Source: Acidobacteriota bacterium (lineage in GTDB: Bacteria; Acidobacteriota; Thermoanaerobaculia; Multivoradales; JAHEKO01). Taken from it: 54,106 nt of DNA. Positions 10,101-17,420 of the stretch are shown one piece after another. The first letter of the stretch is position 1; every line of letters starts with the position of its first letter. The translations under genes and the position numbers were made by a program. The stretch spans positions 1 through 54,106 of the forward strand of contig JAOTWP010000010.1 in the NCBI GenBank assembly GCA_029862975.1, given 5' to 3'. The notes below the pieces were generated by a model. That model searched no databases. It was not told the origin of the DNA and worked only from the letters and a program-made list of their open reading frames with translations.

Positions 10101-10527
10101 GATGTCCGCCGGGACGTGGTACGACCGCGCCAACATCGGCTTCCTCGACACCGGCGGCGCGCGGACGTTGCTGACCCCCGACGGCGGCCGGCTCTACAAC
10201 GCCGACTCGAGCGGCCCGGGCACCTACGGCGGCTGCAACGAGCCGGAGGAGGGCTGGGCCGACAGCATGCCGGTCTGGGACGACAGCACCTGGTCCGCCG
10301 CGGCCTTCGGCCAGGTGGCGCCGGCCGGTCTGGCGCAGCTCGAGGTGATCTACGGCACCGACCCGCTCGCCAACGGCGACGGCTTCCGGTTCGACGAGGT
10401 GACGGTCACCGACATCGACCTGCAGGTCGCCGACGGCCAGACGGACGTCTGCATGGCGCCGACGTTCATCTTCGCCGACGGCTTCGAGTCCGGCGACACC
10501 TCGGCCTGGAGCAACGCGGTGCCCTGA
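7159..10527 (+). CDS. secreted HEWGH zinc metallopeptidase (M36/M4-like) with DGFESGDTSAWS tail
   Basis: A TTG start after GAGGAGGAACGACC gives 1122 residues beginning with a signal peptide (LRPFALALAFGLTLTTGASA). Residues 1-300 resemble a propeptide. The zinc motif HEWGH is at 469-473, and EGIAD with Glu489 as likely third ligand is 16 residues further on, as in gluzincins such as fungalysin. Cys-rich loops follow, then a fibronectin-like segment near 680-780 and a beta-rich C-terminal region. The last residues are IFADGFESGDTSAWS followed by a short end, a tail shared with the FG-GAP-like protein at 31676-34018. The protein is probably exported or surface-attached. Its substrate is unknown. 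Confidence 0.85.
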   Translation: MRILRPFALALAFGLTLTTGASALVYGPASDIAGFRDPSINIANAYQPLAALAPEDAAALADALAALGVAPGNAFVDVRSNRWGTLMPAMPLVPGGGVGNDLDWETLGAAAPANAKELERAVWKRFVEYLSANAESLRVDVADLPQGKVTVHGAGDLIQIWAPRVHDGIQVRDSSLTAVVNRGNLILFGAIKWGDVETPGDPAITAAQAFAALAGRIEQPVVFQRKAAYLEYVPTAAGETLADVEPGRGYGHVLAWVLSPKIEGDAGRWEALVDAHTGDVLALQDLNQYAGGPAQRRVQGGVLPVSNDGVPPDGVEQAGWPMPWADLTVLGNTVFADVGGNLPFCSGAVMSTSLDGQFMRMNDNCGPISDSTGADILDLGTSAGTDCTVPPGGSPGNTHASRSGFHELNQVKAQARGQLPGNLWPQGVLQANMNINSTCNAFWDGSTVNFYRSGGGCANTGELAGVYDHEWGHGMDNFDAVPTISNPGEGIADIYAALRLNDSCMGRNFLPGNCSGYGDPCTQCSGVRDIDWANRASGQPHDITSPFPVGIDALCGSGGGTPCGGPTHCEGAVYAEAVWDLFNRDLPTAGVDHVTAIEIAARLTYLGGGMANNWFQCVPNFGGCNADGGYLNFLAADDDDGDLANGTPNMQVIFDAFDRHEIACNVPTVQNGGCAGGPSTAPAIAVTALDKGALVDIQTVPAGTVKYDVYRTDGVFGCDQGKIKVGSVDVPVNATESSLLFADEGLQNGREYWYTVIAVGSSDACRSPAATCTAVTPVPGPNLNVREETGSFTFNTGDGDVFLDNCEESSLSFDVSNIGTGTQTNVRIVSVEFPSHPTSLLTVSLPAVIDNSMNACQNATGSISFQPRDMASDDTFVVEVGVTSDELGGVVKTGTFSIGFVESDLQSFASKNFDFEADENGWVVDQGTFVRTDAIGGANGTTWYEQSSAFLNMQCDVIRSPLMVVDPASTMSLYTNFDIEPMSAGTWYDRANIGFLDTGGARTLLTPDGGRLYNADSSGPGTYGGCNEPEEGWADSMPVWDDSTWSAAAFGQVAPAGLAQLEVIYGTDPLANGDGFRFDEVTVTDIDLQVADGQTDVCMAPTFIFADGFESGDTSAWSNAVP

Positions 10528-10556
10528 GGAGGGCCGCTTCTCGCGCTTCTCACCCA

Positions 10557-10585
10557 GGCCCCCGGGGGATCCCCGGGGGCCTTTT
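10557..10585 (+). terminator. intrinsic terminator after the metallopeptidase
   Basis: GGCCCCCGGGG and CCCCGGGGGCC form a perfect 11-bp stem around a GAT loop, followed directly by TTTT. It begins 30 bases after the TGA. Confidence 0.85.
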
Positions 10586-10738
10586 CTCGTGGCCTGCCGG
10601 CGGCCGGGCACGAGACGGCGGCCCCCTCCCCGACGTCGCCGCGGGCTCCCACCCCTTCGGGGGGCCATCCGGCCACCTGACCACGGGTTGTGACTCCGGC
10701 GGCGCGAGGCGACACTTCCCGGAGGCCGGACCCGCGCC

Positions 10739-10960
10739 ATGAAGAACATCGGACATCTCCAGCGCATCCTGCGCGGCGTCGTGGCCGCAGCGCTTCTCGC
10801 CGGCGCCGCCCTCGGCGCGGCTCCCCAGCCCTGGGGCGTCGCCCTCGCCGTCCTCGGCATCGCCCTCCTCGCGACGGCCGTGACGGGCTGGTGCCCGATC
10901 TTCCCGCTCTTCGGCATCCGGCCGATGCCGCCGCGCAACAACGACCGCCCCCGCGCTTGA
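10739..10960 (+). CDS. DUF2892 (YgaP-like) small inner-membrane protein
   Basis: This 73-residue protein has the family layout: a short N-terminal MKNIGHLQRILRG, two membrane helices (VVAAALLAGAALGAA and WGVALAVLGIALLATAVTG), and the conserved GWCPIFPLFGI after the second helix. Length and order match DUF2892. Proteins of this family often sit next to rhodanese or sulfur-related genes, but no such gene is adjacent here. A GGAGG ribosome-binding site lies about 13 bases before the ATG. Confidence 0.85.
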   Translation: MKNIGHLQRILRGVVAAALLAGAALGAAPQPWGVALAVLGIALLATAVTGWCPIFPLFGIRPMPPRNNDRPRA

Positions 10961-11109
10961 GCGCGGCCCGCGACCGTCCCCCGCGCGATCGCCGCCGCCG
11001 GCCCGCGCGGCTGCCCACGCTGCGGCTGCGACGGGCGAGGCAGGCAGGCTAGGATAGGGCTCGGCTGGGGGCCGCCGGTCCGGCCCCGCGGAAGACAGGC
11101 CAGGCCCGC

Positions 11110-12543
11110 ATGCACTCGGATCCCCAGGATGTCACCGCTCCCGCCGCGCCGGGACAGATCTCCTTCGAGCGCCGGCTGAAGCGGCTGCGCTGGATCGCCG
11201 TCCTCGGCCCCGTGCTGCTGGCCGGATTCCTGGAGGTCGGGGCGCACGTGTTGTATCCAGCGCTCGCCGTCTGGCCGGGGCGCCTGGTCATGGTGGTCGT
11301 CATCGTCGTCGGCCTGTTCTTCTTCTTCGGCGCCCTGTTCGAGACCATCGAGCAGATGCAGCGGTCGCTCGCCCGGCGCAACACCGAGCTCCTGGCTCTC
11401 CATCGCGCCAGCCTCGACATCTACGGCGAGCTGTCTCTCGACGTCATCCTGCGCAAGGTCGTGGAGCAGACGCGCAGCCTGCTCAAGGCCCGCTACGGCG
11501 CCGTTTCGGTGATGGCGGCTGAGGGCGGGATCGAGCAGTTCGTGACCGCGGGCATCGACGACGAGCTCCGGGAGCGCATCGGCGCGCCGCCCTCCGGAGC
11601 CGGCCTCCTGGGGGTGGCGCTGCGCGAGGGCGAGAGCCTGCGGCTGGCGGACCTGACGCGGCATCCAGGGGCGGCCGGCTTCCCCGCCCATCATCCGCCG
11701 ATGCGCTCGCTGCTCGCGGTGCCGATCACCTGCAAGGGCTCGTTCCGCGGCAACCTGTACCTGGCGGAGAAGGAAGCGGGCGGCGAGTTCACCGACGACG
11801 ACCAGGCGACCCTCACCCGTTTCGCCCAGCAGGTCGCGATCGCCATCGACAACGCGGACCTGCACCGGCAGCTGCGGTCGCTGGCAATCACCGAGGAGCG
11901 GGCGCGGATCGCCCGCGAGATGCACGACGGCATGGCGCAGATCCTCGCCTACGTCAACACCAAGGCCCAGGCCGTCAGGGAGCACCTGCGACGCGACCGG
12001 CCGCTCCCCGCGGCGGAGCACCTCGAGCAGCTCGCCGAGGCCGCGCGCTCCGCCTACGAGGAAACGCGCGAAGGCATTCTCGCCCTGCGCACCATTCCGG
12101 AACGCGGCGAGACCCTGGCCGCGGCGCTGCGCCGCTTCACGCGCGAGTGGAGCGCCCGGAGCAACATCAGGGTCGAAGTCCAGGCGGACGACGAGCTCGA
12201 CCTCGACGGGTCCGTGGAGCTGCAGCTGCTGCGCATCGTCCAGGAGGCGCTGGCCAACGCCCGCAAGCACTCCGGCGCCCGCCACGCCGGCGTCAGCCTG
12301 ACGTGTGGCTCCGGCCGGGTCGTCGCCGCCGTCAGCGACGATGGCAAGGGCTTCGACCCCGAGCAGCTCGGCCCCCGCGCCCGGCCGCGTTTCGGGCTGT
12401 CCATCATGCGCGAGCGAGCCGAGAGCGTCGGCGGCACGATCTCGATAGAGTCGCAGCCCGGAAATGGAACTCGGATCACCGTCGAGGTGCCCGTGGCCCT
12501 GAGCGGGGCAGGCCGGGGGTTCCCGGCTGATACCCTGCCGTAG
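11110..12543 (+). CDS. membrane GAF-domain sensor histidine kinase (HisKA_3 type)
   Basis: This 477-residue sensor has two N-terminal membrane helices (about residues 28-48 and 57-76), a coiled linker, a GAF domain at about 100-245, and the HisKA_3 phosphoacceptor REMHDGMAQ with His272. An HATPase domain follows with the N-box NARKHSG and G-boxes DDGKGFD and GNGTRI. This is the NarX/LiaS-like architecture. The response-regulator gene begins 67 bases downstream, so the two form one two-component system. The signal sensed by the GAF domain is not evident. Confidence 0.92.
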   Translation: MHSDPQDVTAPAAPGQISFERRLKRLRWIAVLGPVLLAGFLEVGAHVLYPALAVWPGRLVMVVVIVVGLFFFFGALFETIEQMQRSLARRNTELLALHRASLDIYGELSLDVILRKVVEQTRSLLKARYGAVSVMAAEGGIEQFVTAGIDDELRERIGAPPSGAGLLGVALREGESLRLADLTRHPGAAGFPAHHPPMRSLLAVPITCKGSFRGNLYLAEKEAGGEFTDDDQATLTRFAQQVAIAIDNADLHRQLRSLAITEERARIAREMHDGMAQILAYVNTKAQAVREHLRRDRPLPAAEHLEQLAEAARSAYEETREGILALRTIPERGETLAAALRRFTREWSARSNIRVEVQADDELDLDGSVELQLLRIVQEALANARKHSGARHAGVSLTCGSGRVVAAVSDDGKGFDPEQLGPRARPRFGLSIMRERAESVGGTISIESQPGNGTRITVEVPVALSGAGRGFPADTLP

Positions 12544-12610
12544 GAGCGGCACCGGCGAGGACGACCCAAAGACGACCGCTCGGACGGAGCGGACAGCAGG
12601 AGGAGCCAGC

Positions 12611-13273
12611 ATGCGTATTCTGATAGCCGACGACCACACCCTGTTTCGCGACAGCCTCCGCAGCCTGCTCGAGGCGCGGGACCAGGAGGTCGTCGGCGAG
12701 GCCGACAACGGCGCGGCGGCCATCAAGCTGGCCTGGGATCTGAAGCCCGACCTCGTCCTCATGGACCTGCTCATGCCGGAGATGGACGGCCTCGAAGCGA
12801 CCAAGCGCCTCGTCGCAGAGCTGCCGGAGGTCAAGGTGGTGATCCTCACCGCGTCCGAGGAGGACGCGCACCTCTTCGAGGCCATCAAGTCGGGCGCCAA
12901 GGGCTACCTGACCAAGAACCTGGAGTCGGACCAGTTCTTCACCCTGCTCGACGGCGTCGGCCGCGGCGAGCCGGCCCTGAGCGCCGTGCTCGCCCGCAAG
13001 CTGCTCGAGGAGTTCGCGCGCCCGAGGGCCGCCAAGGACTTCGATCCCGACGCTCTGACCGGCCGCGAGCAGGACGTGCTCGAGCTCATGGTGGAAGGCA
13101 CCACGTCCAACCGCGAGCTCGCCGAGTCGCTCGGGGTCACGGAGAACACGGTGAAGTTCCACGTCCGCAACATCCTCGACAAGCTGCACCTGCACAACCG
13201 CGCCCAGGTCGTGGGCTACGCCCTGCGCCACCACATGGTCGAGCCCGGGGATGACAGCGAGCCGTCCGCCTGA
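12611..13273 (+). CDS. NarL/FixJ-family response regulator
   Basis: The protein has 220 residues. Its receiver domain has the acidic pair in IADDHTLF, the phosphoacceptor Asp52 in LMDLLMPEMDG, Thr in ILTASEED and Lys in GYLTKN. The C-terminal LuxR-type helix-turn-helix contains LTGREQDVLELMVEG, SNRELAESLGVTENTVKFH and NILDKLHLHNR. It is the cognate partner of the upstream histidine kinase. Target promoters are unknown. An AGGAGGAGCC ribosome-binding site precedes the ATG. Confidence 0.95.
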   Translation: MRILIADDHTLFRDSLRSLLEARDQEVVGEADNGAAAIKLAWDLKPDLVLMDLLMPEMDGLEATKRLVAELPEVKVVILTASEEDAHLFEAIKSGAKGYLTKNLESDQFFTLLDGVGRGEPALSAVLARKLLEEFARPRAAKDFDPDALTGREQDVLELMVEGTTSNRELAESLGVTENTVKFHVRNILDKLHLHNRAQVVGYALRHHMVEPGDDSEPSA

Positions 13274-13397
13274 GCCCGCGGGGTCCTGCCGGACCCGCCG
13301 CCCCCGCGCGAGCGGGCGGCCCGGTGGGGAGACGGCCCCTCGAATCGCAAGGGCGGAATTGCCGCGGTAGACTTCCCGCCGGCGGGGCGAGGAGGCC

Positions 13398-14285
13398 TTG
13401 AAGAAGCTACGGGAGGGACGCCGTTGCCGCAACTGCGGCCGGCCCGCCGGGCCGCGGTACTGCGGGTTCTGCGGGCAGGCGCTGGACGATCGCCAGGGCC
13501 CGTTCTGGCCGCTGCTCAAGGAGCTCTTCGCGGAGTGGCTGTCGCTCGACGGCCGGCTCGTGCGGTCGCTACGGGCGCTCCTCGCTCCCGGACGCCTGAC
13601 GCAGCTGTGGGCGGGCGGCAAGCGGGCGCCCTACCTGCCGCCCTTCCGCCTCTACCTGCTGGCGAGCCTCGCGGTCTTCTCGACCGCCCTGGCGCTCGAT
13701 ACCCTCGACGCCCGCGACTACGACGTCTACTTCGGCGACGAGCTGGTCAGCCCGCAGACCTCCGGCGCCCACCGCGGGACCCTCCAGCTCCTCGACACCA
13801 AGACCGCGCTCGGCCGCTGGACCGCCCGCCGCTACAGCGACCGGGTCGCCCGGCTGCGGGCACTGCCGCCGCAGGAGATGGTCGACACGGTCTTTTCGAT
13901 GATGCTCAAGTCGGCGCCGCCGGCCCTCATCGCGGCGTTTCCCTTCCTCGCGCTCGCCCTCAAGCTGCTCCACTGGCGCCGCAAGGTCCTCTACGTGGAG
14001 CACCTCGTGTTCGCGCTCCACCTGCAGAGCGCCCTGTTCTTCGCCCTCGCCGCGACCTGGCTCGTGGCGCGGCTCCTGTCTCTCGGACTCACCTCCAGCC
14101 TCTTCGCCTATCTCGCCGTGTGGCTCGCGATCATGACCGTCTACCAGGCGCTGGCCCTGCGGCGCTTCTACCGCCAGTCCTGGTGGTGGACGGCAGCCAA
14201 GGTCGTCCTGGTCAGCGCGGCCTACTTGCAGATCCTGAGCTACGTGCTGGGAGTCGGCATGCTCCTTGCCCTCTGGAAGGTCTAG
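13398..14285 (+). CDS. DUF3667 membrane protein with N-terminal zinc ribbon
   Basis: A TTG start after GAGGAGGCC opens a 295-residue protein with two CxxC pairs (CRNCGRP and CGFCGQ) forming a zinc ribbon. An LxxLF-type stretch follows (WPLLKELFAEW), then GRLVRSLRALLAPG and four to five membrane helices. This order is characteristic of DUF3667. The family is common in Bacteroidota, Acidobacteriota and proteobacteria and has no assigned function. Confidence 0.85.
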   Translation: MKKLREGRRCRNCGRPAGPRYCGFCGQALDDRQGPFWPLLKELFAEWLSLDGRLVRSLRALLAPGRLTQLWAGGKRAPYLPPFRLYLLASLAVFSTALALDTLDARDYDVYFGDELVSPQTSGAHRGTLQLLDTKTALGRWTARRYSDRVARLRALPPQEMVDTVFSMMLKSAPPALIAAFPFLALALKLLHWRRKVLYVEHLVFALHLQSALFFALAATWLVARLLSLGLTSSLFAYLAVWLAIMTVYQALALRRFYRQSWWWTAAKVVLVSAAYLQILSYVLGVGMLLALWKV

Positions 14286-14418
14286 GAGTGACGGCCGCGA
14301 GCGACGGAGTCGTCAGGAACAAGCGCAGCAGCCGAGGATCCCGTGGGAGGCGCCGAGGCCCTCGAAGCCGTCTTGGGGTATCCTGTAGCCGAATCGACCT
14401 CGAGAGGCGGCTTCACCG

Positions 14419-14775
14419 ATGCTCCCCACCGTGCAGCAGAGAACCAATGAGCGTACCGAGGACTCGGCCCTGCTCGAGCTGACCGAGACGGCCTCCGGCG
14501 AGCTGGAGCGCGGGATCGACCCGCGGCTCCACCGGATGACGTTCTGGGACAGCAACGCGGTCACGCTGCGCCGGCTGGCCGACAACGGGCGCGCCCTGCG
14601 GGTCGGCAGCACCTACCGGCTGTCCGACTCCGCGATCGACGAGCTGAAGCGGTCGATGGCGGCCGGCAGGATCACGCGCTACCCGCGGCGGTCGGGGAGG
14701 CGCGCGCCGGAGACCCCGCTGCCGCCGCCGCGGCTCCCGGCCGTGGCTCCGGCGCCGGACTCCGGCGAGCCCTGA
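14419..14775 (+). CDS. hypothetical protein, 118 aa
   Basis: I do not recognise this protein. It has a charged N-terminal half with FWDSNAVTLRRLADNGRALRV, which could be a small helical DNA- or protein-binding segment, and a proline-rich tail. The only support is codon-typical composition, position, and lack of a competing gene in the gap. No good ribosome-binding site is visible. Confidence 0.5.
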   Translation: MLPTVQQRTNERTEDSALLELTETASGELERGIDPRLHRMTFWDSNAVTLRRLADNGRALRVGSTYRLSDSAIDELKRSMAAGRITRYPRRSGRRAPETPLPPPRLPAVAPAPDSGEP

Positions 14776-14829
14776 TCGCGGGCAAGCCCCGACCCGCGGC
14801 CCGGCAAGCCGCGCCCTCGTGCGGCCGGC

Positions 14830-16200
14830 TCAGAAGGCGGGGTCGTCGGCCAGCAGCCCGAGCGGCACGACCCCGTCCGGCGCTTCGAGCTCGAGGTCGA
14901 GCAGCCGCGCCACCAGGGGCGCCAGGTCCTCGAGACCGATCTCGTGGACGCCACGCCCGGCGCGGAGCCCCGCTCCCCAGCCCACGAACCCGGTGTAGAT
15001 CTCCGGGAACTCGAACAGATGGCCGTGGGTGGCGCCGCTCGCCGGTCGGAGGGCCGGGCCCTCGGGCGCGGCCTGGAAATCCGCCCCGGGGTTGGCCACC
15101 AGCGCGAAGGCGGCCTCGGGGGCCGCCGCCAGCCGATCGAGAGCCGCGCGGTCGAGCAGCTGGAAGAGCTTGCGCTCCCCGCGCGGCCGCGCTTCGACCA
15201 CGGCCCGCGCGGCCGCCGCGGCCGCCTGGTCGCCGGGATCCGCGAGATGCAGGAACGCCGCCGCCCCGGACGTGTGGAAGGTCGCGCGCCACGCGCCGCG
15301 GTCGGGGACGGCCGCCATCAGGCCGGCCTCGACGAGCCAGACGTTGGGCCGGATCTCGATCTGGCGCTCGACGTGGCCGTGGTCGCCGGCGACGAGGAAC
15401 GCCGTGCGCTCGAGGATGCCGGCGCGCTCGGCGGCCTCGACCATCTGCGAGATGGCGCGGTCGGCCGCCGCCACGGCCCGGCGCACGAGATCCCCGGAGC
15501 GCCCCGTCTCGTGCTGGAACTCGTCGGCCTCGATGAGGTGCACGGTCGTGAAGGCGGGCCGATAGGTCTCGAGCAGATAGGCCGCGAGGTCCCCGGCGCG
15601 GTCGTCGCGAGTCAGGTGGTCGATCAGGAAGTTGCGGCTCGTGAGTCGCCCGGAAGCCTCCCGCTCGAGCTCCTCCCACAGACCCGCCGGACGCGACAGC
15701 TCCCGCATCCGCTCGATCGTCCCGACGCCCGGCTCGATCGACCAGACCTCCGGGAGGTTCCAGTCGACGGGCGCCCCGACGCTCACCGGCCAGCCTACGT
15801 TGGCCGCGGTCAAACCCGCCTGCCGCACCGCGTCCCACAGGGTCGGCACCCGGATGCCGGCGCTCTCCCAATACCACCGCCCGGTCACGCCGCCGGGCTC
15901 GAACGGACTGTTGTAGAAGACGCCGTGCCGGGCGGGAAGCGCGCCGGTCAGGATCGTCGTGTGCGACGGATAGGTCACGGACGGGAAGACCCCGCGGACC
16001 CGCTCGGCGTGGACGCCCTGGCGGCGCATCTGCTGCATCATCGGCGCCGGCCAGCTCTCGTCGCGGTAGAACTCCGGCCGCAGGCCGTCGACGGAGACGA
16101 GCACGACGTGATCCGCGAGCCGCTCGGCGGCGAGCGGCCCGCAGGCGAGCGCCAGCGCCAGAGCGCCGGCCGCGCGGCGGGATGCCGAGTGTGATGTCAT
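14830..16200 (-). CDS. secreted alkaline-phosphatase-family (NPP-like) phosphodiesterase
   Basis: This is a 456-residue exported enzyme. It shows a signal peptide, then VVLVSVDGLRPEFY with the metal Asp, VFPSVTYPSHTTILTG carrying the NPP-type threonine nucleophile, HLIEADEFQHETG, and VAGDHGHVE with the second metal cluster. These are the ordered signatures of type I phosphodiesterase/nucleotide pyrophosphatase proteins. It differs from the two sulfatase-like proteins upstream in lacking TPR repeats. It runs divergently from the gene at 16398. Confidence 0.9.
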   Translation of the reverse strand: MTSHSASRRAAGALALALACGPLAAERLADHVVLVSVDGLRPEFYRDESWPAPMMQQMRRQGVHAERVRGVFPSVTYPSHTTILTGALPARHGVFYNSPFEPGGVTGRWYWESAGIRVPTLWDAVRQAGLTAANVGWPVSVGAPVDWNLPEVWSIEPGVGTIERMRELSRPAGLWEELEREASGRLTSRNFLIDHLTRDDRAGDLAAYLLETYRPAFTTVHLIEADEFQHETGRSGDLVRRAVAAADRAISQMVEAAERAGILERTAFLVAGDHGHVERQIEIRPNVWLVEAGLMAAVPDRGAWRATFHTSGAAAFLHLADPGDQAAAAAARAVVEARPRGERKLFQLLDRAALDRLAAAPEAAFALVANPGADFQAAPEGPALRPASGATHGHLFEFPEIYTGFVGWGAGLRAGRGVHEIGLEDLAPLVARLLDLELEAPDGVVPLGLLADDPAF

Positions 16201-16397
16201 CTCGCGGGTGACGCGGGCTCGCTTCCGGCGCGCCCGACGGCCCGCAGCTTATCCTGCCCGCGCCCCGGGCGGCTCGGACGCTCTCGGGCGCGCTCGGGCG
16301 CGCTCGGACGCGGTATGATCGCCCGGTCTTCCCGCACCGCAGCCAACCCGCCCGAGCCTCCGAGCCGGAGGCCTCGGCGAGAAGAGGAGGTCGGACC

Positions 16398-16952
16398 ATG
16401 GTCCCCATCACGGCGCTCTGGATGCCCATCGCAGTCTCGGCGGTGCTCGTCTTCGCCGCCAGCTCGCTCGCCCACATGGTCCTGCCCTACCACCGCGGCG
16501 ACTACGACAAGCTGCCGGACGAGGACGGCCTGCTCGAAGCCCTGCGCGCCCAGAAGGCGGGCGCCGGCAACTACGTCGCGCCCCACTGCGTCACGCCGGA
16601 GGAGCGCAGCTCGCGAGAGGTCAAGGCCAAGCTCGCGCGCGGCCCGCTCGCCTTCGTCACGGTGATCCCCAGCCTGGCGATCGGCAAGCAGCTGGTCAGC
16701 TGGTTCGTCTACTGCCTCGTCGTCGGCGTCTTCGTCGCCTACCTGACGGGCCGCACGGCGGCGCCGGGCACCGACTACCTGGCCGTCTTCCGGCTCGCCG
16801 GAACGACGGCGTTCCTCGCCTACGCCGGCGGCACGGCCTCCGAGTCGATCTGGATGGGACGCAAGTGGTCGACGACCGCGAAGAACGTCCTCGACAGCCT
16901 CGCCTACGCCCTGCTCACCGCGGGCGCCTTCGGCTGGCTCTGGCCGAGCTGA
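16398..16952 (+). CDS. conserved four-helix membrane protein
   Basis: The protein has 184 residues and an N-terminal helix (ALWMPIAVSAVLVFAASSLAHMVL). A conserved-looking HRGDYDKLPDEDGLLEALRAQ segment comes next, followed by three more helices. The pattern of one helix, a soluble DYxKLPDE loop and three helices recurs in uncharacterised membrane proteins, but I know no function for it. A GAGGAGG ribosome-binding site precedes the ATG, and a TATGAT -10-like element is at 16314. Confidence 0.75.
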   Translation: MVPITALWMPIAVSAVLVFAASSLAHMVLPYHRGDYDKLPDEDGLLEALRAQKAGAGNYVAPHCVTPEERSSREVKAKLARGPLAFVTVIPSLAIGKQLVSWFVYCLVVGVFVAYLTGRTAAPGTDYLAVFRLAGTTAFLAYAGGTASESIWMGRKWSTTAKNVLDSLAYALLTAGAFGWLWPS

Positions 16953-16994
16953 GGCGTCCGCGAGTCGAGGCGCCCGAATCGAGCTTCCGGATCG

Positions 16995-17363
16995 AAAGAC
17001 TCCAGGTAAGAGAACTCATCACGGCGATCTCCGCCCAGCGCCACCGCCCCAGCCGCCGCCGGCTTCCCTTTCTTACCTGAAATCTCTTCGCGAAGGCCAC
17101 TCTCGCGCTGACCGGCCGGTCTTGCGCACAAAGACTCCAGGTAGGAGAGCTCACTCCGGAGACCTCCACCCAGCGCCAGCGCCACTGCGCCCGCCGCCCG
17201 CCGCTTCCCTGTCTTTACCTGAAATCTTTGCGGGAAGACCAGTCTCGAGCTGACCGGCCGGCTTGTGCGAAAGAGCTCCAGGTAAGAGAACTCACTCCGG
17301 CGGCCTCCACACGGCGCCGCGCCCGCTGCCGTCGGGCTCCCTTTCTTACCTGGAGTCCTTTCG
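16995..17363. repeat. three tandem about 138-bp hairpin units with CTCCAGGTAAGAG / TCTTACCTG ends
   Basis: Unit starts are AAAGACTCCAGGTAAGAG at 16995, AAAGACTCCAGGTAGGAG at 17131 and AAGAGCTCCAGGTAAGAG at 17270. Each is followed by ACTCA-type sequence, a GC-rich middle, and the inverted end TTACCTGAAATCTCTT (17074), TTACCTGAAATCTTTG (17215) or TTACCTGGAGTCCTTT (17346). Linkers between units share GCTGACCGGCCGG. Each unit can fold into a long hairpin. The block fills the gap between converging genes at 16952 and 17421. Confidence 0.85.
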
Positions 17364-17420
17364 GGGAGCACCAGCTCGAGAGAGCGGTCGACCGGTACCG
17401 GGGTCGGCACCGGCGACGCT

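Noticed and set aside
6955-12900. A 1981-codon open frame on the minus strand
   Set aside because: It runs antisense to the metallopeptidase and histidine-kinase genes, whose domains are unambiguous. Long antisense frames are expected at this GC content, and it contains no recognisable motif.
13274-13397. Terminator after the response regulator
   Set aside because: GCGGGGTCC and GGACCCGC can pair with a bulge, but no T-run follows.
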